Translations under genes and position numbers: made by a program | NCBI RefSeq assembly: GCF_015594925.2 | Contig: NZ_CP087590.1 | Span: forward strand, 1,612,001 to 1,676,000 | DNA: 64,000 nucleotides | Source: Vibrio sp. VB16 | GTDB taxonomy: Bacteria; Pseudomonadota; Gammaproteobacteria; Enterobacterales; Vibrionaceae | Direction of reading: 5' to 3' | Shown here: piece by piece, positions 55,917 to 63,832 of the stretch | Layout: every line of letters begins with the position of its first letter | Numbering within the stretch: the stretch's first letter is position 1 | Notes under the pieces: model-generated | Seen by the model: only the letters and a program-made list of their open reading frames with translations | Databases searched by the model: none | Told to the model about the DNA's origin: nothing

Positions 55917-58265
55917 ATGCTATCGCTCCCAATCGACAACATTAAAAGTAAATTTTTACAGATTTTACCAAAGCATCATATCGTCGTTGAAGCAGAAACG
56001 GGCTCTGGAAAATCAACCAAACTTCCTTTATGGGCATCAGAACATGGCCGCGTGCTGGTCATAGAGCCAAGGCGAATAGCTTGTACCTCGCTTGCGACTT
56101 ATTTAGCCAAACAAAATGGTTCAACGTTGGGGGGTAATATTGGCTATGCAATAAAGCTTGAATCTTGCTTTAGCATAGAGACCAACATCGTTTTTGTTAC
56201 CCCCGGAGTTGCATTACGGTGGTTTTATGACGATAGATTAGCAGAGTTTGACATCGTGTTAGTTGATGAATTCCATGAAAGACGATGGGACACCGATCTG
56301 CTCGTCGCTTTATTACAAAAAACACAAGGACACCGACTGATTATAACCTCCGCAACCATCGAAGGAGATAAGCTTGCACGATATATCGGGGCGAAGAGAT
56401 TAGTTGCACAAGGCCGTCAATATAATGTGAGATTAGTTTATAGGAGCTTAGATTCACACTATCTACCAGACAACAAAAATTGTGTTCAGAATGCTGTGAA
56501 TTGTGTGAAATCGGTTTACCAAGACACCCCTGGAGACATACTTGTCTTTATGCCGGGCAGAAACGAAATCACTCAATGTGTCCAATCATTGTCTAAGTTA
56601 GACGATGTCGAGGTGGTGATGCTGCACGCATCGGTTTCTGACAATGAACGGCATCGAGCATTAACACAGTTGAATAAGAAGAAGATCGTGGTGGCCACAA
56701 ACGTTGCTGAAACGTCGTTGACGATACCTAATATTACCTTGGTCATTGACACCGGTTTAGAACGAAGAACATTGCAACGTAATGGTCGTACTGTATTGAG
56801 TTTAAAAAGCATCTCAAAAGCGAGTGCGAAACAGAGATCGGGTAGAGCAGGGCGTGTGATGGATGGTGAGTGCATTCGTCTTTATGGAGAACATGCTCCA
56901 TTGGAATTGGTTACGCCACCAGAATTACTGCGCGAAGAGTTGTCAGAGGCCATGTTGACGTCCGCCTGCTGTGGATTTGAGTTATGTGAACTCACTTTCC
57001 TAGATGTTCTTCCCGAAAAATCGCTGATGCAAGCAAAATTAGTATTGTTAAAAATGGCCGCGATCGATGACAACGGGGTGGTTACTGAGCATGGAAGACG
57101 GCTTTACCCGCTACCGATAGACACGTTATATGCCGACCTATTAACTCGAATGCCTTGTAAGGCAACAAAAGAAGCTATGCTCGATCTAGCGGCGGCGCTT
57201 TCAGTGTCGGCAGCGCTCTACCAATTGCCTAGTGATGAACACGGCTTAAACAAAATTGCTCAATGGGAACCCAATAGCTGCGATGCTGAGATCTTGATAA
57301 AGATTGTGCGAGGAGATATCCAAGACAATATTCAATTAGAGATGGATGCAGTTAAAGAGGCGAGGAGGTTAGCTCAGCAAATGCGTCGCGTATTTCATTT
57401 ACCAGAGCTTGAAGTCGCCTCTCGTTTTAAGCGGGTCGAATTTGTTTCAGCAATAGCAGAGAACCATCCTGAATTGGTATTTGTTAGACGAAAAAAAAGG
57501 CGACAAGCACTAGGCAATGGTCTTATAGAGATGGTTCCTGCGCGAAACAGTCGATTTTCTGATGGTGATGAGGCTGCGATAGTCTTGGACCAACACAGCC
57601 TGCCCGGAAAAGGGATCAAACAGACACTCAATCTGGCAACGGTGATGTTACCTATTCCTTTAAATCTTTTCGCCAGATTGGGGTTAGGGAAATGGGAACA
57701 AGGTAAGACGACTGTCGTCGATGGTCAATTATATAGTCAGTTATCGCTGGTATTTGCAGGACGAGAAATCATGAATCGACTCGTAGAGCCCGAGGGCGAT
57801 TTACTGCTAAAGCCATTATTAGAAGCCGTTTTGAAACAGAAAGTGCTTCCAGGTTTTGCAAATAAACGCAGACAAGAGATTGATCATTGGTGCCTTTTTA
57901 CAGAACTAGGCTTGGATGAGAGATATTCTGGTCCGCAATCACTGACATTTGAAGATTGGTTTATTCGTCAGCTAAAGGATCTCGGTGTTGATAAGCTAGA
58001 TGAATTATTACTTTTCTGTGAAGATGACCTTCTTTTTGAAGGGATTCCCTATTGGGAATATGATGATTTTTCGCAAAAGTACCCATTTCGTCTTAACCTT
58101 GGAGACCTACATCTAAAAGTAGAATATGTGCCGAGCAAAAAACGGGTATACATTTTGTATGAGAGTGGGTTGCGTAAAAGCGAACCGAAACGGTGGGAGC
58201 TGCCAATCTGGTCTGGATGGCGTATTAAGTATAAAAAATCGAGTCGAATAGTAGACATCAAATAA
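55917..58265 (+). CDS. DEAH-box helicase, divergent HrpB-like
   Basis: A 782-residue RNA-helicase-like ATPase. Walker A is ETGSGKST (27-34), motif II is DEFH (117-120), SAT motif is ITSATIEG, motif V ATNVAETSLTIPN and motif VI RSGRAGRVM. A ratchet-like helical region follows (about 320-480). The C-terminal part (from about 520) has LGLGKWEQ, PVEP-like RLVEPEGDLLL and ends LPIWSGWRIKYKKSSR; it does not show the usual HrpB end (WPDDP type), so it is a sister of HrpB and not HrpB itself. Substrate unknown, perhaps RNA. ATG 55917 follows no strong site. Confidence 0.85.
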   Translation: MLSLPIDNIKSKFLQILPKHHIVVEAETGSGKSTKLPLWASEHGRVLVIEPRRIACTSLATYLAKQNGSTLGGNIGYAIKLESCFSIETNIVFVTPGVALRWFYDDRLAEFDIVLVDEFHERRWDTDLLVALLQKTQGHRLIITSATIEGDKLARYIGAKRLVAQGRQYNVRLVYRSLDSHYLPDNKNCVQNAVNCVKSVYQDTPGDILVFMPGRNEITQCVQSLSKLDDVEVVMLHASVSDNERHRALTQLNKKKIVVATNVAETSLTIPNITLVIDTGLERRTLQRNGRTVLSLKSISKASAKQRSGRAGRVMDGECIRLYGEHAPLELVTPPELLREELSEAMLTSACCGFELCELTFLDVLPEKSLMQAKLVLLKMAAIDDNGVVTEHGRRLYPLPIDTLYADLLTRMPCKATKEAMLDLAAALSVSAALYQLPSDEHGLNKIAQWEPNSCDAEILIKIVRGDIQDNIQLEMDAVKEARRLAQQMRRVFHLPELEVASRFKRVEFVSAIAENHPELVFVRRKKRRQALGNGLIEMVPARNSRFSDGDEAAIVLDQHSLPGKGIKQTLNLATVMLPIPLNLFARLGLGKWEQGKTTVVDGQLYSQLSLVFAGREIMNRLVEPEGDLLLKPLLEAVLKQKVLPGFANKRRQEIDHWCLFTELGLDERYSGPQSLTFEDWFIRQLKDLGVDKLDELLLFCEDDLLFEGIPYWEYDDFSQKYPFRLNLGDLHLKVEYVPSKKRVYILYESGLRKSEPKRWELPIWSGWRIKYKKSSRIVDIK

Positions 58266-58615
58266 TAGTAATCAAACATAAACTGTTCAGTTAAATAATG
58301 ATTAATTAGCTGAAAATTGTTCGTTTATATAATTATTTAAACAGTAAACTATCAGTTTAATTAATCTAAACTGAAATAGTATTTTGCCCGCCTGATGTCC
58401 TATTATTATTAGAACTGTATTTAGTGGGTAAATATTACAGGGCGTAATGCGATAGGTCTCATAACTGTAGTTTTTTTGTTAAAACCTTGGTTTTAGTATG
58501 CTTTAACTGAGATTCAGCTCATGAGAACAGAACAATGTACTATATTCTATTGCTAACTGAGCGAAGGTGTTGAATAGTAGTACTGTTGTTTTACCGCTAT
58601 CGCTTGGGGGGCATA
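58266..58615. other. Region between helicase and the 125-residue gene
   Basis: 350 very AT-rich bases hold the dyad repeats described separately and a likely promoter for the gene at 58616. No terminator after the helicase gene was recognised. Confidence 0.6.
58281..58373. repeat. Cluster of CAGTTTA/TAAACTG dyad repeats
   Basis: AACTG-TT-CAGTT (58281-58292), TAAACT-ATC-AGTTTA (58345-58359) and a perfect CAGTTTA-N7-TAAACTG dyad (58353-58373) recur within 93 bases. They lie just after the helicase stop and before the 125-residue gene. They look like binding sites of a dimeric regulator; none is known to me. Confidence 0.55.
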
Positions 58616-58993
58616 ATGGAAAAGCAAGAAACGATATCAGCTGTATTTGATTACACATCATTTTTAGGTGCTAGTTGTAAAAAAAAGTGGACCTTTATCG
58701 AGGCGATGGGATTTTTTTCGCCTATCTTTGGTACCGTTTGGAAAAGCAATATTGATGAAGCTAGAAAACCTGAAGATAGATTGTGGGACCAAGCCTTTAA
58801 TAATCTCTCAGCGCAGAGTAGTGATGAATCAAATCTAATTAGTCTGATTAACCTAGCAAAGCATGAAGGTATAAAAGAGATCCGATTAATGATGCCTTAT
58901 GAACTTGATGAGATTCAAATAGAAAAAATAGTCAAATACACTAATGCACAAGTTAAGCATACAACTCAAGATGAGTTACTCGTCCAAATATAA
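58616..58993 (+). CDS. Uncharacterised 125-residue protein
   Basis: A cytosolic 125-residue protein with no signal peptide or clear membrane helix. I recognise no family. A hydrophobic patch (FIEAMGFFSPIFGTVW) near residues 28-43 and an amphipathic C-terminal half (ISLINLAKHEGIKEIRLMMP) are visible. ATG 58616 (MEKQETI) follows a run of six G at 58606-58611 with five bases between. A terminator 3 bases after the stop makes it a single-gene transcript. The unusual upstream dyads suggest regulation. Confidence 0.75.
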   Translation: MEKQETISAVFDYTSFLGASCKKKWTFIEAMGFFSPIFGTVWKSNIDEARKPEDRLWDQAFNNLSAQSSDESNLISLINLAKHEGIKEIRLMMPYELDEIQIEKIVKYTNAQVKHTTQDELLVQI

Positions 58994-58996
58994 TAG

Positions 58997-59021
58997 AAGG
59001 GACGCAATCGCGTCCCTTTTT
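58997..59021 (+). terminator. Terminator after the 125-residue gene
   Basis: Stem AAGGGACG with CGTCCCTT, loop CAATCG, then Ts through 59021. Confidence 0.88.
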
Positions 59022-59050
59022 CATCTCAGTTGTTAACGTCACATTATGTT

Positions 59051-60157
59051 TTAATCGGTTATCAGATCATAATCTGCTCGTAACACATCAATAATTTCTT
59101 TCTTCGGGTTATCACTCATGTGAATTTTTTGACCCGTTATTTTTTCAGCGATACCGATATAGACTTCTGACACATTAGTCATCGCTTCGATTGGCAATTT
59201 ATTGTTCCTTGCGAGTGCAAATCGTTCATCCATGCGCGCTTTATTTAATAAGATATCTGGGTCAGGAAAATAGTTCAGTAAGAACTGTCTAAAAGCCTCT
59301 TTAGAGTTCTCTACGATATTTCCTTTTCGATACTCTGCTTTATCCCAAATTCTGGACGAATCAGGCGTACCGACTTCATCCATGTAGATGAGTTTCTCAT
59401 TCTCGTGACGGTCAATGACATAACCAAATTCAAATTTAGTATCGACAAATATTTGACCAACATCATCCAACGCAGAACTAATGACATTGAACCCTTCTTT
59501 AAGTAGTCTCTCGTAGGTTTTGATATCGCTAGATTGAGAGAAGTTGAAGGCGGAAAAATTGTCCTTTATGTCTTGCCGAGAGATATTAACGTCATCAGCT
59601 TCAGGAACATTTGGTATTCCTTTAAGAACACCTTTGGTTGACGGTGTAATAAGAAGCTCGGGCAGTGATTTATCTTTTTCTAAACCTTTAGGAAGCTGAA
59701 TGCCACAGAATTCATTTTCGCCTTTGTCATAAGCTCGCCACATGGAACCGGTAATATACTGTCGACAAATTGCTTCAATCATTACTGGTTTTGCTTTTTG
59801 GACTATCCAAACAAATGGGTGCGGGATATCCAATATATGACTTTCAGCGAGGCCATTCTCTTTAAAGAGTCTAAACCAGTGATTTGAGATAGCGTTGAGT
59901 GCTGCTCCTTTGCCAGGAACACCCTTCAATCCACCTTCCGCTTCCCAAATGCAATCGAAAGCTGAAATTCTGTCACTGATTACCATGATTGCAAGTGGCG
60001 CGTCAGGTGCGACATTGTAGTTTTTTTCTTTGATTAATCGCTGGCTATCTTCTTCAGTTAACCAGTACACAGAACGTACTTTTCCACTATGAACAGGTTT
60101 GTTGGTACGGATTGGAAGATCATCATTAACAGCGAGAACTTGATCAGAGAGACTCAT
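59051..60157 (-). CDS. purC: Phosphoribosylaminoimidazole-succinocarboxamide synthase
   Basis: A 368-residue SAICAR synthetase (long Vibrio-type form). HSGKVRSVYWL near residue 22 is the ATP-binding start, then VISDRISAFDCIW, KPVMIEAICRQYITGSMW, and TKFEFGYVIDRHEN. It joins CAIR and aspartate in purine biosynthesis. I chose ATG 60157 (MSLSDQV), preceded by AAGGAA. A PurR box lies 73-88 bases upstream (60230-60245), as expected for a purine gene. The stop is 58 bases from the convergent terminator of the preceding gene. Confidence 0.96.
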   Translation of the reverse strand: MSLSDQVLAVNDDLPIRTNKPVHSGKVRSVYWLTEEDSQRLIKEKNYNVAPDAPLAIMVISDRISAFDCIWEAEGGLKGVPGKGAALNAISNHWFRLFKENGLAESHILDIPHPFVWIVQKAKPVMIEAICRQYITGSMWRAYDKGENEFCGIQLPKGLEKDKSLPELLITPSTKGVLKGIPNVPEADDVNISRQDIKDNFSAFNFSQSSDIKTYERLLKEGFNVISSALDDVGQIFVDTKFEFGYVIDRHENEKLIYMDEVGTPDSSRIWDKAEYRKGNIVENSKEAFRQFLLNYFPDPDILLNKARMDERFALARNNKLPIEAMTNVSEVYIGIAEKITGQKIHMSDNPKKEIIDVLRADYDLITD

Positions 60158-60461
60158 CGAGACATTCCTTGGTAGAGGCTTCAAAATATGGGCGCATAAT
60201 ACCAGAACTAGAATGGACTGCCACTGAAAAAGCAAACGATTGCGCTAAATATATGTATCAATACCAATATGAATGGTGTCAATAGATCTATTTTATAGGG
60301 TGTAGTTACTATTGCTAGCAAAAATACTGGCCTAGCACTACGTGCTAAAAAGAGCACCGAAAATTTATATTGAAACCAAATCATGAGTCGTATTGAACTC
60401 GCTGCTTCAAATCAATTATTAACGACACACGCGATTAGAGAGGGAGTCTAAAGCATAACGA
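60158..60461. other. purC upstream region
   Basis: 304 bases contain the PurR box (60230-60245), a short palindrome TAGCAC-N3-GTGCTA (60333-60347), and the end region of the SulA-like gene. No other gene is supported. Confidence 0.6.
60230..60245. promoter_or_regulatory. PurR box upstream of purC
   Basis: AAGCAAACGATTGCGC matches 15 of 16 positions of the PurR consensus (ANGCAANCGNTTNCNT). PurR with hypoxanthine or guanine would repress purC. Confidence 0.85.
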
Positions 60462-60872
60462 TTAATGACATAAATAACTTGGCTTTGATTGCTCATTTAA
60501 AAAAAACACAGCGCAGTTTCTTAACTTGGCAACCGTGAGAATCCTTGCTCGTGCATGTAGATTTAAATTTGAGCTTGCGACTACGGCACTTGCTGTTCCC
60601 GCTTCAAAAGCTTTAATAACGATCTGTTCTTCAGAATATTGATTAGAAGGCTTCAAATGAATCACATTGGTGCAATTAATATTGTGTTGAATCAATTCAG
60701 ATTGCATTGGGCGAGGGCAGTTTGCCGTATATAAAATCCACTGTTTTTTTTGAGACAGCTTTGCCAATTTAGGATATATGTCATCCGAAAAAGAAGAACG
60801 TTGGTTGAACTCTGTTGTTGGGCTCAATGCCACTAATGTGTCGGTTGTGTTATCGATGTTTAGTTGAAGCAT
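60462..60872 (-). CDS. sulA: SulA-like SOS cell-division inhibitor
   Basis: A 136-residue RecA-fold protein resembling SulA, which binds FtsZ to block division after DNA damage. The block QWILYTANCPRP near 44-55 and the central EEQIVIKAFEAGTASAVVASS near 81-101 align with E. coli SulA (WQLWLT, MVRALRTGNYSVVIGW). Two LexA-type boxes lie right upstream, which supports the call. It may also be a RecA-like partner such as ImuA-type. ATG 60872 is the only good start. No lon-type degradation tag can be confirmed by eye. Confidence 0.85.
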   Translation of the reverse strand: MLQLNIDNTTDTLVALSPTTEFNQRSSFSDDIYPKLAKLSQKKQWILYTANCPRPMQSELIQHNINCTNVIHLKPSNQYSEEQIVIKAFEAGTASAVVASSNLNLHARARILTVAKLRNCAVFFLNEQSKPSYLCH

Positions 60873-60876
60873 AATA

Positions 60877-60892
60877 CTGTCTCTCTGTACAT
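60877..60892. promoter_or_regulatory. Second LexA-type box (one mismatch)
   Basis: CTGT-N8-ACAT lies between the first box and the sulA start, differing from the core at one position. Tandem boxes would tighten repression. Confidence 0.45.
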
Positions 60893-60893
60893 A

Positions 60894-60909
60894 CTGTATA
60901 GATACACAG
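60894..60909. promoter_or_regulatory. LexA (SOS) box
   Basis: CTGT-N8-ACAG is a perfect LexA core 22 bases before the sulA start. It should repress sulA until DNA damage. Confidence 0.88.
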
Positions 60910-61020
60910 TAGTCCGAATTTAGTCGGCACGCAAGATTTTTTCGCTGATTTTATAGGCGAATCAGACAGATTTTAGACAGAGGACACAAAAAATAAGGGC
61001 TATAGGGGAATTATAGATAT

Positions 61021-61045
61021 AAAAAAAACCGCATTTGCGGTTTTT
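61021..61045 (-). terminator. Terminator after the zinc-ribbon gene
   Basis: Stem AACCGCA with TGCGGTT, with A-run on the left side and T-run on the minus strand. Confidence 0.88.
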
Positions 61046-61069
61046 AATTGGAGGATAACGACTGGTTTT

Positions 61070-61258
61070 TTATGCTCGTATACTTACGGCTGCTTTATTT
61101 CTTAATGCAATTTCGTCAATGTTGAATAGGTTGACATCGATTTTTGCCATGTCATTACAGCTTTCACAGGAGTGGTGATATTTACCATCAACATAGTCAT
61201 GGCGGATCAACATACTATATCTGTTGCACCAATCGCAGTTTCCTTCAGTGTTAATCAT
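61070..61258 (-). CDS. 62-residue zinc-ribbon-like protein
   Basis: A tiny protein with CxxC pairs C8-x2-C11 (NCDWCN) and C31-x2-C34 (SCESCN) that should bind one zinc. The C-terminal half is helical. No family recognised. GGAGAG lies 6 bases before ATG 61258; a longer upstream frame has no such site. It could be a regulator or nucleic-acid binder. It is convergent with nothing and followed by a terminator. Confidence 0.75.
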   Translation of the reverse strand: MINTEGNCDWCNRYSMLIRHDYVDGKYHHSCESCNDMAKIDVNLFNIDEIALRNKAAVSIRA

Positions 61259-61383
61259 TACATTCTCTCCAATGGCTTTGTGCAATTATATCCAATCGAC
61301 CAAATGAATGGGCAATTTAGTACAATGCTATTTTTGGGCAGTATTATGACATACCTGAAACTTAAATGTTAATTTTTTGTTAC

Positions 61384-62286
61384 CTAATGACGTTGTCGTT
61401 GTTTAAGAAAAGTACTAATGACTTTTATTGCGCTGTTTAATCGCTTCATTTCTTCGTCGCTGCCGTTAGCGTCTGGGTGATAAATACGACTTAATTTTTT
61501 GTATCTTAATTTTATTTCTTTTTCATTAGGTAAGTGGTTTGGGTGGTAACCAAGCACGGCACACGCAAGCATAGTGCCTTGGTCTACATTGGTTTTTTTT
61601 ACTTCGATTTGATTTTGTTTAAGCTGAGAATGCGCTGCGGTTAGATGCCTTTGAAGCGTTTTGATCTTTTTGCTTTGATGATGTAGCTGATTGTTTAACT
61701 GAGTCCTCTTTACGCCCTGCCTACGCGTTATTCGACGTCTTATGGACCCATAAGTAACAGCGCTGAACAGAATAAGAAACGTAACGATGATATCACTGTT
61801 GATTCTGTTCTTATTATGATTAGTGGATTCTGCGGCGCTCATTATGGACTGTTGAATATCTTGGTCTATCTGATCATCAAGTGCTGTTATTGATGATAGT
61901 TGTTTAGATTTTCTATGATTAAACTGAGCTTCTAATACCCGAGCATAGCCCAACTCCGCCTCAGCAATATCATTGTTGCTGCCTGCTAAATACCAGTTTT
62001 CAGCTATAGATAGCGAGTGGAAACTTTCGCTATCTATAGATTCGAAAAGATTCCCGAGAAGAACGGCGGCTTCTCCATTTCCCTGCATCGCCGCTCTAAT
62101 TAGCCAATAATGACTTTCTTTGAATTTGTTCTCTTCTTGATATGCAATTGAAAGCGCTATTTGTGCTTTGTTGTCTCCAGACTCCGCAGTCGTAATAAGA
62201 TTTTCATCGATCGCAGCAGTGACGGAATATGAGAGTGTACTCATGAGCAAACAACAAGCTAACCAAACTGACCTAAAACATATCAT
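61384..62286 (-). CDS. Membrane J-domain protein with Sel1-like repeats
   Basis: A 300-residue protein. Residues 1-25 form a signal peptide-like segment; residues 30-150 are Sel1/TPR-like helices (AALIDENLITTAESGDNKAQ to YARVLEAQFN); a membrane helix (DIIVTFLILFSAVTYGSI) spans about 165-181; a coiled coil follows (195-230); and residues 240-295 form a J domain with the HPD motif (270-272) needed to stimulate DnaK. This places the repeats in the periplasm and the J domain in the cytosol. I chose ATG 62286 over an upstream start because it gives the signal sequence and a GGGA site; the start 62349 overlaps the upstream gene. It lies 31 bases after the DUF2786 gene. Confidence 0.85.
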   Translation of the reverse strand: MICFRSVWLACCLLMSTLSYSVTAAIDENLITTAESGDNKAQIALSIAYQEENKFKESHYWLIRAAMQGNGEAAVLLGNLFESIDSESFHSLSIAENWYLAGSNNDIAEAELGYARVLEAQFNHRKSKQLSSITALDDQIDQDIQQSIMSAAESTNHNKNRINSDIIVTFLILFSAVTYGSIRRRITRRQGVKRTQLNNQLHHQSKKIKTLQRHLTAAHSQLKQNQIEVKKTNVDQGTMLACAVLGYHPNHLPNEKEIKLRYKKLSRIYHPDANGSDEEMKRLNSAIKVISTFLKQRQRH

Positions 62287-62317
62287 GTTGCTATCCCACG
62301 TATCCCAATGTGTATGG

Positions 62318-63001
62318 TTACTCAAGCATTTTTGGTGCTTTGGCACCATCGACAGGCCGGTTGACTGATAGCTTTCGACCTTTTTTTAATCCTACTTCGT
62401 AGTCTTTCGTGATGTTCTTCATCGCGTCTCTGAGTTGTTGCTTAAAAGTTTCACGATCGATGTTTTTGAACTCACGATCAATATAGTTGTTGATTTTGTT
62501 GTTTGAATCGTCGTCGGGTGCAATCTCAGGTAATTTTTCTAGAGCGCCTTCTACCCAGCCAGATACAAATGAGTTTACTCTACGTGTAACTTCAGTGTTG
62601 CTTGTCCCTGTACCAGAAAAGCTATTTCTAAACTGACCAGTGTGTTCGTTCATTTCTCGATAGATAATGTCGAAAGCAAATGCGGCAAAAATAGCGCGAT
62701 CAGCTTCTCCTATAAATTCTACTCGTTTAAGTCCTTTATGGTTTAAGAGAACAGCTTCCACACCAAACTTGGTGTTGATACCACGAATTACTCTTAATAT
62801 AGTGGAACTAATACTGGTTGGTAGCAGATGGGTAGATTGGGTTTTACCCATCTTAATGAATTCAATATCGTCTTTATCCAGACCATATTTGATCATTAGG
62901 CGATGGGCCATTTTAATTGCTTGTGCAGCCTCGTTTACATTGGCTGAGTTACCTAACTCTAGGCATTTTGCAATTTTCTTTAGCGCTTTCTGCTTATCCA
63001 T
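62318..63001 (-). CDS. DUF2786 family protein
   Basis: A 227-residue cytosolic protein. The N-terminal 40 residues (LKKIAKCLELGNSANVNEAA, then AIKMAHRLMIKYGLD) match DUF2786, a domain found in bacteria and phages, of unknown function. The central part (FGVEAVLLNHKGLKRVEFIG) and the charged C-terminus are less conserved. The next gene downstream, the J-domain protein, starts 31 bases later, so both may be one transcript. Confidence 0.85.
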   Translation of the reverse strand: MDKQKALKKIAKCLELGNSANVNEAAQAIKMAHRLMIKYGLDKDDIEFIKMGKTQSTHLLPTSISSTILRVIRGINTKFGVEAVLLNHKGLKRVEFIGEADRAIFAAFAFDIIYREMNEHTGQFRNSFSGTGTSNTEVTRRVNSFVSGWVEGALEKLPEIAPDDDSNNKINNYIDREFKNIDRETFKQQLRDAMKNITKDYEVGLKKGRKLSVNRPVDGAKAPKMLE

Positions 63002-63098
63002 GAACCTACTTAAAATAGAGTGCTTAACTTCGAAAAGTCGACTATTTTACCTACTTTTGGCTCGGAGATAAAGGAGAGCTTTAATATAGAAGAGTAAT

Positions 63099-63120
63099 AA
63101 AAAACCGTCTTTCGACGGTT
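63099..63120 (-). terminator. Terminator after DUF3334 gene
   Basis: Minus-strand stem AACCGTC with GACGGTT around TTTC, followed by a T-run. Confidence 0.85.
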
Positions 63121-63151
63121 CGTTATGAGTACAAAGACAAATAATGTCTAA

Positions 63152-63832
63152 CTATATCCCTAGTTCATCTAATAAATCGTTTGCAGAATGGTTTGATTCC
63201 ACCTCTTCAGATTTCGTTTTAGCCTTTTTGTTTTGCTCTTGTTCTAGAATGAGATCAGGGTCAGAACTCTCTTCTAACTCAAATTCTTCCATTTGAATAA
63301 ACTCGGTTTTATCCATCGCTAGTTCTAAATAAAAAATGTTATTGCCTTCTGTTGAGAACGTTACGCGTCTAGCTTGGGGTCTATCTAAGTTAGTATCGAT
63401 AGAAATAAGAACCTGTTTATTGATTGCGAGCATTTTAGGTTGGTTTTGAGTAATGTTTGTCTTTAGTTCTTTACGGATTTTATGCGTAAAGTCACCAACT
63501 AGTTGGTTCATCAATTCACCTAATACGTCACCCACTTCATCTGAGGTGTGAAGTATCGCGAGCTCTTCTTCTGGCATCCCCATGTTGCGCATGTAATTGG
63601 TGTAAATTTCTAATGCGGATTGTGAGGTAAAGTTCGTGACAACCAAACCAGAAAAACCACCATCGAATAAGACAAAACAACCAAAGTCAGGTCGTAAGCA
63701 GGTCTTATTTATTTTTTGTACCATAGCTGAGTATTTTATGTCGGTATTGGTCGCCGTGCTCAGAACGCCTGAAACAGATTGGCAAAGCATAAGCAAGATA
63801 TCTTCGGTAGTGATGACTTTATTTTTTTTCAT
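63152..63832 (-). CDS. DUF3334 family protein with CheC/CheX-type phosphatase signature
   Basis: A 226-residue cytosolic protein, seen widely in vibrios. The segment D102-x3-E106-x2-N109 followed 22 residues later by P132 exactly matches the CheC/CheX/FliY phosphatase signature. The ends (DGGFSGLVVTNFT, FSTEGNNIFYLELAM) suit that alpha/beta fold. CheX-type proteins dephosphorylate CheY-P. The C-terminus (180-226) is acidic and ends in a helical LLDELGI. I know DUF3334 only by name; the CheX role is inferred. It is the last gene of the window. Confidence 0.85.
   Translation of the reverse strand: MKKNKVITTEDILLMLCQSVSGVLSTATNTDIKYSAMVQKINKTCLRPDFGCFVLFDGGFSGLVVTNFTSQSALEIYTNYMRNMGMPEEELAILHTSDEVGDVLGELMNQLVGDFTHKIRKELKTNITQNQPKMLAINKQVLISIDTNLDRPQARRVTFSTEGNNIFYLELAMDKTEFIQMEEFELEESSDPDLILEQEQNKKAKTKSEEVESNHSANDLLDELGI

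Noticed and set aside
60333..60347. TAGCAC-N3-GTGCTA palindrome as terminator for the SulA-like gene
   Set aside because: No T-run follows, and it is more than 100 bases past the gene end.
60384..60452. 22-codon plus-strand frame before purC
   Set aside because: No ribosome binding site and no supporting context.
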